DNA from: Elusimicrobia bacterium RIFCSPLOWO2_12_FULL_59_9
GTDB taxonomy: Bacteria; Elusimicrobiota; Elusimicrobia; O2-12-FULL-59-9
Assembly (NCBI GenBank): GCA_001800185.1
Contig: MGUX01000023.1
Location: 1-9,353 of the forward strand
Length of the DNA: 9,353 bases
Direction: 5' to 3'
Of this stretch, positions 1 to 6,548 are shown one piece after another. Made by a program: the position numbers and the translations under genes. Positions within the stretch are counted from its first letter, which is position 1. Each line of letters opens with the position of its first letter. The notes under the pieces are model-generated. The model saw nothing but the letters and a program-made list of their open reading frames with translations. It was not told the origin of the DNA and did not search any database.

Positions 1-1
1 T

Positions 2-934
2 GTGGGGGGTGATCCCTTGAAGGGGCGCCAGGCTTGCCTGGAATCTAAGGATCAAATTCGGGAGATCCTTACGGGCGCCGATATGGTATTTATCACCGCC
101 GGCATGGGGGGCGGCACGGGCACGGGCAGCGCGCCCGTGGTGGCGGAAATCGCAAAAGAGTTGGGCATTTTGACCGTGGGAGTGGTGACGCGGCCGTTCA
201 GTTTTGAGGGCCGCATCCGCTCGAATCAGGCCGCGGCGGGGATTAAGGAAATGAAAGGTTTTGTCGATACGCTTTTGGTGATTCCCAATGACCGCTTGTT
301 CGGCATCATTGAGGAAAACACCCCCACGACCGAAGCGTTCCGCCGGGCGGATGATGTCTTGCGGCAGGCGATCCAGTCTATTTCCGATGTGATCACAACG
401 ACGGGAGACATCAACGTTGATTTCGCGGATGTCAAAACCATCATGACCAACGCCGGGGAGGCCCTCATGGGCGTCGGCGAGGCCGCCGGTCTGGACCGCG
501 CCATCGAGGCGGCCAAACGGGCCATCCAGTCGCCCTTGCTGGAAAACGTTTCCATTGGCGGCGCCAAAGGGGCCATCGTCAATATCACCGGCGATCGGAG
601 CATGGCGTTGGCGGAAATCAAGGTCGCGATGGATTTTATTCATGCCGCCGTGAGTCCCGAAGCGCATGTCATTTTCGGACAGGCTTACGATGAAAATCTG
701 AAGGAGACTTTAAGAATTACCGTTATAGCCACCGGTTTTCCTGCGGCCAAACCACACGCGTCGATGAGGCCGCAGTCCCGTTCCAAGTCCCTGCAGAGTT
801 GGGATTCCGATTTTAGAGAGCCGGTCCCCGGAAGCTCGGCCGGCCAGAGGGGCGCGATGACTTCCAGTTTATCGCCGGATAACTGGATAAAGCCCGCTTT
901 TCTGAGGTTCAAGTCCAAGAAAATCAAGTCCTGA
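2..934 (+). CDS. ftsZ: Cell division protein FtsZ, 5'-truncated by the window edge
   Basis: FtsZ is the tubulin-like GTPase that polymerises into the cytoplasmic Z ring at the division site. About 310 residues are visible. Roughly the first 65-70 residues of a normal FtsZ (nucleotide-binding strands and T1-T3 loops) lie upstream of base 1, so the GTG at base 2 is an internal codon, not a start. Visible landmarks, numbered from base 2, are the tubulin signature GGGTGTG at residues 36-42, the catalytic T7 loop NVDFADV at 138-144, and the C-terminal GTPase-activating domain to about residue 245. A short, variable, Ser/Arg-rich linker of about 45 residues follows. The conserved C-terminal peptide that binds FtsA and other anchors is recognisable as IKPAFLRF near residues 296-303, followed by a basic tail (KSKKIKS). 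The reading frame is intact to its TGA, and the protein should be functional. Identification is very secure. Confidence 0.97.
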   Translation: MGGDPLKGRQACLESKDQIREILTGADMVFITAGMGGGTGTGSAPVVAEIAKELGILTVGVVTRPFSFEGRIRSNQAAAGIKEMKGFVDTLLVIPNDRLFGIIEENTPTTEAFRRADDVLRQAIQSISDVITTTGDINVDFADVKTIMTNAGEALMGVGEAAGLDRAIEAAKRAIQSPLLENVSIGGAKGAIVNITGDRSMALAEIKVAMDFIHAAVSPEAHVIFGQAYDENLKETLRITVIATGFPAAKPHASMRPQSRSKSLQSWDSDFREPVPGSSAGQRGAMTSSLSPDNWIKPAFLRFKSKKIKS

Positions 935-935
935 C

Positions 936-956
936 TCGGCGGGCCGGCCGATTTTT
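936..956 (+). terminator. Possible Rho-independent terminator after ftsZ
   Basis: Two bases after the ftsZ stop, TCGGC (936-940) can pair with GCCGA (947-951) around a six-base loop, directly followed by five T residues (952-956). This is the layout of an intrinsic terminator, but the stem has only five base pairs, so termination may be weak or partial. It fills most of the 47-base ftsZ-pilT gap and would separate the division gene from the downstream group. No clear promoter is visible in the 25 bases left before pilT, which argues for read-through or a promoter inside ftsZ. Confidence 0.4.
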
Positions 957-981
957 CTGCCTCGAATCCGGCGGAGGGTGA

Positions 982-2067
982 ATGAATATCGTCGCGCTGT
1001 TGAAGTATATGATTCAAAAGAAGGGCTCGGATATGCATATTCGGGCCAATGGGCCCGTCTATATCCGGGTTGACGGCGCCTTGGAGCCGATTGCTGGCTC
1101 CGCCTCCAATCCCAAAGCCGTTGAGGAACTCGCCTACAAGATCATGACGCCGAGAGCCCGTAAAATTTTTGATGAATCCATGGAAAGTGATTTCTCCTTC
1201 TCGGGTGAGGGCTTGGGACGATACCGAGTCAACGCTTACCGGCAGCGCGGCCTGGTGGCTTTAGCGCTGCGCGCGGTGAGCGCCGAGATTCCTTCCCTGG
1301 ACGCCTTGATGCTTCCGGTGGAGCCGCTTCGTAAATTGGCCAGCGCAAGGCGAGGGATGGTATTGGTTACGGGGGTGACCGGCTCGGGGAAATCCTGCAC
1401 GTTGGCGGCCATGATCGATTACATCAATCAGGCCAGGGACGAGCATATCATCACGTTGGAGGATCCGATAGAGTTTCTTCACAGGGATAAGAAATCCATC
1501 ATCACCCAGCGGGAAATCGGACTGGACACCAATGGTTTCGTGGAGGCTTTAAGAGCCGCCATGCGCCAAAATCCGGACGTCATTTTGGTGGGAGAAATGC
1601 GCGATTTGGAGACCACGCGGGCGGCGCTCAGCGCGGCGCAGACCGGCCATCTTGTTTTCGCGACCCTGCACACCATCGATGCCGTTCAGACGGTGACGCG
1701 CATCGTGGACATGTTCCCGCCCCATCAGCAAGGACAAATTCGCCTGCAGTTGGCCGATTCCCTCAACGGCGTCGTTTCTCAGCGGCTTTTGCCCAAGATC
1801 GGCGGAGGGCGGGTTCCCGCGATTGAAATTTTATTTGTGACCGGCAATGTGCGCAAGTTGATCGAAGAAAATAAGAACCTTGGGATCGCCGAGGCCATCC
1901 AAAAGGGGGGGTATTACGGAATGCAGACGTTCAACCAGTCGCTTGTCCAGCTTCATAAACAAGGATTGGTCACGTTGGAGGAGGCGATGGCCGCGGCCAG
2001 CAATCCGGATGATTTTATGCTCGCAGTTCGCGGTATTCAGCAGGGCGCCGACGCCGTGCCGAAATAG
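982..2067 (+). CDS. pilT: Type IV pilus twitching-motility/retraction ATPase PilT
   Basis: This 361-residue protein matches the usual length of PilT, the hexameric cytoplasmic ATPase that drives pilus retraction and twitching motility at the inner-membrane base of type IV pili. The N-terminal PAS-like domain carries the family signature GSDMHIR (residues 15-21). The RecA-like core has Walker A GVTGSGKS (131-138), the Asp box IITLEDPIEF (156-165), Walker B DVILVGEMRD (199-208) and the His box TGHLVFATLHT (221-231). The C-terminal region has VRKLIEE (about 290-296), a degenerate form of the AIRNLIRE motif needed for retraction in studied PilT proteins, and the MQTFNQSL segment. The GEMRD form of Walker B and the lack of an N-terminal extension favour PilT over the extension ATPase PilB; PilU is possible but less likely. 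The ATG start is preceded by GGAGGG (973-978). No other pilus genes are in the window, so pilB, pilC and the pilins must lie elsewhere. Confidence 0.95.
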   Translation: MNIVALLKYMIQKKGSDMHIRANGPVYIRVDGALEPIAGSASNPKAVEELAYKIMTPRARKIFDESMESDFSFSGEGLGRYRVNAYRQRGLVALALRAVSAEIPSLDALMLPVEPLRKLASARRGMVLVTGVTGSGKSCTLAAMIDYINQARDEHIITLEDPIEFLHRDKKSIITQREIGLDTNGFVEALRAAMRQNPDVILVGEMRDLETTRAALSAAQTGHLVFATLHTIDAVQTVTRIVDMFPPHQQGQIRLQLADSLNGVVSQRLLPKIGGGRVPAIEILFVTGNVRKLIEENKNLGIAEAIQKGGYYGMQTFNQSLVQLHKQGLVTLEEAMAAASNPDDFMLAVRGIQQGADAVPK

Positions 2068-2078
2068 GGGGAGCTACA

Positions 2079-2831
2079 GTGTTCGCAGAAGGCTATATTG
2101 GAATCGCAGGGACGATCGGCGTTGGAAAATCCACCATCACCTTGGATCTTGCCCACGCGCTTAATTTTGAGCCCATTTTGGAAGAAGTGGACGGGAATCC
2201 GTATCTTGAAGATTTTTACAAGGACATGAAGCTGTATGGAACCATGATGCAGGTGTGGCTGCTCAACCACCGGTTTCGCCAGCATCGTGAATTTGTGGCG
2301 CGCATAAGCCTGGGGAAAATTCGCGGGGTGGTTCAGGACCGGACGATTTGGGAAGATACGATTTTTGCCCGCATGCTCAATCGGCATCCCGACAAAATCA
2401 TTTCCGACTTGGATTATAACACCTATCTTGATCTCTTCGACAACATGGTTCTGCGGGAATTGGTGTTCCCCCAGCTGTTGATCTATTTGGATTGCCGTCC
2501 GGAGACGGCGTATGAACGCATTCGCAAGCGCGGCCGTGATATGGAAATGAACATCAGTTTGGACTATTTAAAGTGTCTGGATGAAAACTATAGGCAGTTC
2601 TTGGATGAAATGGAAGCCGCCGGGGTTCGAATTTTGAGGCTCAATTGGGAATCCTTCCGATCGATTTCCGAAGTTGTCCAAATGGTTCACGAGTATTCTT
2701 TGAAGCCGTCCAGCTTTACCAAATGGGTGCGTCCCCTGCGCAGCCCTCCCTCCATAAGCGGCAAAAATCAAAGCGTCAATCGCTCCGGAGTTCAACCTGA
2801 GGTTCCTGTTCGTGAGTCCGTTTCAAACTAA
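2079..2831 (+). CDS. Deoxynucleoside kinase (dAK/dGK/dCK family)
   Basis: This is a 250-residue P-loop kinase of the deoxynucleoside kinase family, which transfers the gamma phosphate of ATP to the 5'-OH of deoxynucleosides in DNA-precursor salvage. Visible motifs are the Walker A GTIGVGKST (11-19), the substrate-loop EEVDGNPYLEDFY (35-47), the DRTIWED motif (87-93) holding the catalytic Asp/Arg-type residues, and the lid region with RIRKRGRDME followed by a YLKCLDENYRQF stretch. The lid pattern is typical of bacterial deoxyadenosine/deoxyguanosine kinases, but the exact base preference cannot be read from the sequence. The last 40 or so residues, rich in Ser, Pro and Arg, extend beyond the usual family length of about 205-220 and look disordered. 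The start is GTG, eleven bases after the pilT stop, with GGGGAG at 2068-2073 as ribosome-binding site. The 3' end overlaps the next gene by 20 bases, suggesting coupled translation. Confidence 0.9.
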   Translation: MFAEGYIGIAGTIGVGKSTITLDLAHALNFEPILEEVDGNPYLEDFYKDMKLYGTMMQVWLLNHRFRQHREFVARISLGKIRGVVQDRTIWEDTIFARMLNRHPDKIISDLDYNTYLDLFDNMVLRELVFPQLLIYLDCRPETAYERIRKRGRDMEMNISLDYLKCLDENYRQFLDEMEAAGVRILRLNWESFRSISEVVQMVHEYSLKPSSFTKWVRPLRSPPSISGKNQSVNRSGVQPEVPVRESVSN

Positions 2832-3558
2832 CGCGGAGAGCGGTTGGGGCGTCCGGGATGGTTTTTATCAGGTCGGGCGCCTGGCCGAGCGGGGTTTTCC
2901 GCATGGCGTCACCACGCGGGGTTGGGGCGACATGTCCCAGCCGGATTCGCGCGTGGACGCGCTCCGCCGCGCCTGCAACGTGGAAAAACCGGTGCGGCTG
3001 CTTCGCCAAGTGCATGGAGCGGACGTAGTCGCGGCCCAAGAATATCCGGCGCCTCCCCAAGCAGACGGATGGATCGCGCAACGTTTTTCCATGGAGGCCT
3101 CGGCCGGCCGGTCAATTTTCGCCGTTTTTATCGCCGATTGTTTGCCGGTTTATTTCTGGGAGGAAGAGGAATTTAAGGTTTTCGGCCTCGCGCATTTGGG
3201 TTGGCGCGGGATAGTTCGCGGGATGACGGAGGTCATGTCCCAAGCGTTTGAGCTCCGTTTTAAGGTCCCCGCGTCCAAACTTCACGCGGCAATCGGTCCG
3301 CATATCCACGACTGCTGTTACCGCGTTGGGGCCGAAGTGGCCGGCCAGTTTGATTCTGCCTGCGTTCGCCAAATAGGCGGTAATTCATATTTGGACCTCT
3401 CTGAGGAGGTCTCAAGACGTTTGCGCCGGCTGGGTGTTCCTGGCCGTCAAATCCATTTGTGCTCCCGGTGCACTTTTTGCGGCCAAGACGAGTTTTTTTC
3501 CTACAGGCGGGACGGCCAGTCCCGGCATATGATGGCGTTTATGGATCCATATGGTTGA
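2812..3558 (+). CDS. pgeF: PgeF/YlmD/YfiH-family laccase-domain protein (peptidoglycan editing factor / purine nucleoside phosphorylase)
   Basis: This 248-residue protein belongs to the former DUF152 or multicopper-polyphenol-oxidase-like family. Members have been described as a peptidoglycan editing factor in E. coli (YfiH/PgeF), and as zinc-dependent enzymes acting on purine nucleosides (phosphorylase and adenosine deaminase activities, as in the human homologue FAMIN). The conserved metal-site motifs are present: RQVHGADV with His68, ADCLPV with Cys110, and HLGWRG with His128. GPHIHDCCYRVG (162-173) and the C-terminal pattern CSRCTFC...FFSYRRDG also match the family. The GTG start overlaps the end of the kinase gene by 20 bases and has GAGG (2799-2802) nine bases upstream. 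In many bacteria this gene lies close to ftsZ, as it does here. Family assignment is firm; which activity matters in this cell is open. Confidence 0.92.
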   Translation: MSPFQTNAESGWGVRDGFYQVGRLAERGFPHGVTTRGWGDMSQPDSRVDALRRACNVEKPVRLLRQVHGADVVAAQEYPAPPQADGWIAQRFSMEASAGRSIFAVFIADCLPVYFWEEEEFKVFGLAHLGWRGIVRGMTEVMSQAFELRFKVPASKLHAAIGPHIHDCCYRVGAEVAGQFDSACVRQIGGNSYLDLSEEVSRRLRRLGVPGRQIHLCSRCTFCGQDEFFSYRRDGQSRHMMAFMDPYG

Positions 3559-4657
3559 AGTGGCCGCGCGACCGTGCCTCAAAAGCATTTCCGCATATCT
3601 CCCCGGAAAGCCTATCGGGGAATTGCGCAGAGAGTTGGGGCTGCGCAGCATTTTCAAGCTGGCGTCCAACGAAAATCCCCTCGGAACGTCGCCCAAAGCT
3701 CTAAAGGCGATCAAGCGCTTTGCCAGCGAGTCTTATTTGTATCCTGAAGGTTCAAGCCCGATTTTGCGCCAAGCGTTGGGAAAGCACTTGGGAGTGCCTC
3801 CCGAATGGATTGTGGTTGGAAGCGGCTCGGATGAAATCATCCGGCTTATTTGCGAGGCTTTCCTCAATCCGGGAGATGAGGCGGTTGTCTCTCAATTCGG
3901 GTTTATAAGGTTTAATCAGCAGTCGGCTCTCATGGGAGCGAAGGTAGTCGAGGTGCCGATGTCGAAGATGCGCTATGATTTGCGGGCGATGTCGCGCGCC
4001 GTGACCTCCCGGACAAAACTCATGTTTATCGCCAGTCCGAACAATCCAACGGGGACCTATTGCGCCGAGGTGGAGGTCGCCGCCCTGCTTCAATCGGTCC
4101 CATCCAGGGTGTTGGTAGTTCTTGACGAGGCCTATTATCACTATGCCCGAAATCGCTCAGATTATCCCGAAAGCATTCCTGATCTCGTGAAATCCCACAC
4201 CAATTTAGCGGTCTTGCGAACCTTTTCAAAAATCTATGGACTCGCCGGGCTGCGATTGGGTTTTGGAGTCGCGTCGCCGCAAGTGATTTCATGGCTTCAC
4301 CGGATCCGCATGCCATTTAACGTGAACCTGTTGGCTCAATGCGCCGGCGTCGCCGCGTTGCAGGACGGCGCTTTCGTGACAAAAAGCGTTGCGATTGCCG
4401 AGACTGGAAAGCGCTATCTGCGGGATAGTTTGGAGTCCTTGGGAATTCACGCGGGGGATTCGGCGGCCAACTTCCTTATGCTGCCGACTCCATACCCTTG
4501 CGAAAAGATCTTTCAAGATTTGTTAAGATACGGCATTATCGTGAGGCCTTTGGCGGAATACGGTTTGCATCACCACCTCCGCGTGAGCGTGGCAACGCCT
4601 GAAATCAACCGCCGTTTTATTGGAGTTCTTCGCCGAGTTCTTCGCAGCCGCCGATGA
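3551..4657 (+). CDS. hisC: Histidinol-phosphate aminotransferase family (HisC); possible aromatic aminotransferase
   Basis: This is a 368-residue, PLP-dependent class I/II aminotransferase of the HisC subfamily. HisC converts imidazole-acetol phosphate and glutamate to histidinol phosphate in histidine synthesis; several HisC-like enzymes instead, or also, transaminate prephenate or aromatic keto acids. Hallmarks are LASNENPLG (38-45), YPEGSSPILRQAL (64-76), GSGSDEII (90-97), SPNNPTG (162-168), DEAYY (192-196), and the Schiff-base lysine Lys227 within RTFSKIYGLAGLRLGFG, whose Arg235 should bind the PLP phosphate. The C-terminal LRVSVATPEIN contains the expected carboxylate-binding arginine. 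The ATG overlaps the pgeF stop by eight bases and shows no good ribosome-binding site, so translation is probably coupled. The stop overlaps the cmk start (ATGA). No other his genes are in the window. Its place directly before cmk-rpsA recalls hisC paralogues that serve tyrosine/phenylalanine synthesis. Confidence 0.9.
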   Translation: MVEVAARPCLKSISAYLPGKPIGELRRELGLRSIFKLASNENPLGTSPKALKAIKRFASESYLYPEGSSPILRQALGKHLGVPPEWIVVGSGSDEIIRLICEAFLNPGDEAVVSQFGFIRFNQQSALMGAKVVEVPMSKMRYDLRAMSRAVTSRTKLMFIASPNNPTGTYCAEVEVAALLQSVPSRVLVVLDEAYYHYARNRSDYPESIPDLVKSHTNLAVLRTFSKIYGLAGLRLGFGVASPQVISWLHRIRMPFNVNLLAQCAGVAALQDGAFVTKSVAIAETGKRYLRDSLESLGIHAGDSAANFLMLPTPYPCEKIFQDLLRYGIIVRPLAEYGLHHHLRVSVATPEINRRFIGVLRRVLRSRR

Positions 4658-5334
4658 GGGGAGATCGCAAGCATTTGATCATAGCGTTGGACGGCCCGGC
4701 CGGCGTGGGGAAATCCACGGTCGGCTTTCTAGTGGCCCGCACTTTGGGCTATCAGTTTTTAAATACGGGAGAAATGTACCGGGCATTGACTTGGAAGGTG
4801 CTGAGCAAAAAAATTCAGCCCACGGAGGAAGAGGCCGTAGTTCGCTTGGCGCATTCGATTCGTTGGGAGTTTCGGCCCGTAAACGGCAGAATGCGCATTG
4901 TGGTCGACGGCGATCTCATCGGATCGCAAATTCGGATGGAAAAAGTCAGCAAAAATTCAAGCGTTGTGGCTTCGATTTTGGGCGTGCGGCTATTGATGCG
5001 CAATATGCAGCGGCACATCGGGCGCGAGGGAGGGCTTGTTTTGGAAGGGCGCGACATAACCACCAACGTTTTCCCAAACGCCGATTTTAAATTTTATCTA
5101 GACGCCTCCATCGAAGAGCGAGCCCTTCGCCGTTTTAGGCAGTTGAGGGCCGCGGGAGAAGAGGCGGACTTATTAAGAATCCGGGAAGATATTCTGGAGC
5201 GCGATTTGCGCGATTTTGAGCGCAAGATTAATCCGCTTCGCAAGGCGCCGGATGCGATAGTGATTGACGCGACGCATTTAACGCGAAAGCAGGTGGCGGC
5301 GAAGATTCTCGGCCATATTCGGGCGCGAAGCTAA
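4654..5334 (+). CDS. cmk: Cytidylate kinase (CMP/dCMP kinase)
   Basis: This 226-residue protein has the standard length and motif order of bacterial Cmk, a soluble enzyme that phosphorylates CMP and dCMP with ATP to CDP and dCDP. It shows the P-loop GPAGVGKST (15-23), the NMP-binding TGEMYRAL, the family-specific insert with IRMEKVSKNSSVVAS that contacts the cytosine nucleotide, EGRDITTNVFPNADFKFYLDAS (GRDITT in place of the commoner GRDIGT), and the lid/C-terminal RDLRDFERKINPL with the arginine and aspartate pattern used in phosphate binding. The ATG start shares ATGA with the hisC stop, a four-base overlap typical of translational coupling, and no strong Shine-Dalgarno sequence precedes it. 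The next gene encodes ribosomal protein S1; cmk-rpsA adjacency is widely conserved, which supports both calls. Confidence 0.96.
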   Translation: MRGDRKHLIIALDGPAGVGKSTVGFLVARTLGYQFLNTGEMYRALTWKVLSKKIQPTEEEAVVRLAHSIRWEFRPVNGRMRIVVDGDLIGSQIRMEKVSKNSSVVASILGVRLLMRNMQRHIGREGGLVLEGRDITTNVFPNADFKFYLDASIEERALRRFRQLRAAGEEADLLRIREDILERDLRDFERKINPLRKAPDAIVIDATHLTRKQVAAKILGHIRARS

Positions 5335-5337
5335 GCG

Positions 5338-5354
5338 GTCGCCCTGTGGGCGGC
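5338..5354 (+). promoter_or_regulatory. Hairpin in the cmk-rpsA gap
   Basis: GTCGCCC (5338-5344) pairs with GGGCGGC (5348-5354) around a three-base loop TGT, giving seven pairs including one G-T wobble. It begins four bases after the cmk stop codon and no T tract follows, so it does not look like an intrinsic terminator. It could be an mRNA processing or stabilising element, or part of the leader through which S1 regulates its own translation (known in E. coli rpsA, where the leader differs). Function is inferred from position only. Confidence 0.3.
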
Positions 5355-5376
5355 GCAACAAGCGGGGGAATGTCCT

Positions 5377-6528
5377 ATGAGAGACGATGCAGACGCAGCA
5401 GCGGAGCCGCAAAATAGGCCGGAAGGAGAATCCATGGCCGACTGGCTTAAGGCGGCCGACAATCTAAAAAGCGCCCTTTCGCATGATGAAGTGGTTTGGG
5501 TGCCGGTGGTCCAGGTGACGCGCGACGATGTGTTGGTGGACGTGGGCGAAAAGCTCGACGGCATCGTCTCCAAAAACGAGTTTGAATCGAAGGGCCTGCC
5601 GGCTCCGGGAGAAACCATCGCCGTCATCATAGAAAAAAGAGGGCGCGGCGATCATCCGACGCGGTTGTCGCATGCCAAGGCCCTCGCCAAGCTGGGCTGG
5701 GAAAAGGCCGAGCATGCATTGCAATCGAAGGAAATTCTGGAAGGAAAGGTCTTGCGGCAAATCAAGGGCGGGTATTTGGTGGATATGGGGCTTTCCGCTT
5801 TCTTGCCGCTTTCGTTGGCGATGCTGCGGCCGGCGGGGGATGCTTCCAAGTTGGTGGGCCGCGACATTCGGTTCCGGATTATCGAATTGGACCGCGACAG
5901 AAACAAAGCCGTCATCTCTCGAAAGGCCGTATTGGAAGAGGAGGAAAAGGGGAGGAAAGCCGAAGTTTTGAAGAAAATTCACGTGGGACAAATTCTCGAC
6001 GCCAAAATTATTTCCTTGGTTTCGTTCGGAGTCTTTGCCGATATCGGCGGCATTGAAGGTCTGATTCATTTATCCGACATCGCATGGATGACGCCGCGGC
6101 ATCCGAAAGATGTGCTGCAGCCGTCGCAGAAGGTCAAAGTAAAGGTGCTTGCTATCGATCCGGAACTGCAAAAGATCTCCCTAGGTCTTAAGCAACTGCA
6201 GCCGAATCCGGCCGATATGCTTCGCAAAAAATTCCCGAAGGGCACGAAAGTGTCCGGGCAAGTTCGTAAAGTGTCGGCAAAAGGCGTCGAAGTGAGCCTC
6301 GCCGGCGGAACTCGCGGCTTTGCGGCGAGTGCGGAGCTTGCGGAGGGGGAGATCTGCAAAGTGGGAGATACGATGGTCGCAATCACGATGGGCGTAAATG
6401 ATAAAACGTTCGAACTGCTCTTGTCGCCGAAGCAATTTCAGCACAAAAAGGACCGGGAAAGAGTCAGGCAATATCTAAAAGGCGCTCCGCCTTTGACTTT
6501 GGGCGATTTATTGAAGGGCGACGAGTGA
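5377..6528 (+). CDS. rpsA: 30S ribosomal protein S1, four-domain form
   Basis: S1 is an RNA-binding protein that brings mRNA to the 30S subunit. This 383-residue protein contains four consecutive S1/OB-fold repeats at about residues 38-100, 120-184, 203-272 and 290-352. The third is the most canonical, with SFGVFADIGGIEGLIHLSDIAW and the closing KISLGLKQLQPNP; the second closes with DRDRNKAVISRK. The fourth is divergent and lacks the usual GLxHxSE core. E. coli S1 has six repeats; four-repeat forms are common in other phyla. The chosen ATG at 5377 has only a GGGGGA-type site upstream. An in-frame ATG at 5434 has a stronger site, so the true protein may start there (MADWLKAAD) and lack 19 acidic, low-complexity residues. 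The position directly after cmk supports S1 rather than another S1-domain protein. Confidence 0.92.
   Translation: MRDDADAAAEPQNRPEGESMADWLKAADNLKSALSHDEVVWVPVVQVTRDDVLVDVGEKLDGIVSKNEFESKGLPAPGETIAVIIEKRGRGDHPTRLSHAKALAKLGWEKAEHALQSKEILEGKVLRQIKGGYLVDMGLSAFLPLSLAMLRPAGDASKLVGRDIRFRIIELDRDRNKAVISRKAVLEEEEKGRKAEVLKKIHVGQILDAKIISLVSFGVFADIGGIEGLIHLSDIAWMTPRHPKDVLQPSQKVKVKVLAIDPELQKISLGLKQLQPNPADMLRKKFPKGTKVSGQVRKVSAKGVEVSLAGGTRGFAASAELAEGEICKVGDTMVAITMGVNDKTFELLLSPKQFQHKKDRERVRQYLKGAPPLTLGDLLKGDE
5423..5428 (+). promoter_or_regulatory. Strong ribosome-binding site for an alternative rpsA start
   Basis: AAGGAG at 5423-5428 lies five bases before the in-frame ATG at 5434. It matches the Shine-Dalgarno consensus much better than the sequence before the ATG at 5377, and could set the real start of rpsA or give a second, shorter form. 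Confidence 0.5.
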
Positions 6529-6548
6529 TATGGCGGCGGCTTTGCGCT

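Noticed and set aside
226..621. Minus-strand open frame opposite ftsZ
   Set aside because: It is the mirror of a conserved FtsZ region and its low-complexity Ser/Met/Ala composition is that of a shadow frame.
5464..6069. A 201-codon minus-strand open frame opposite rpsA
   Set aside because: It lies entirely inside a gene with clear S1-domain homology, shows no recognisable motif, and is what a GC-rich coding sequence commonly produces on the other strand.
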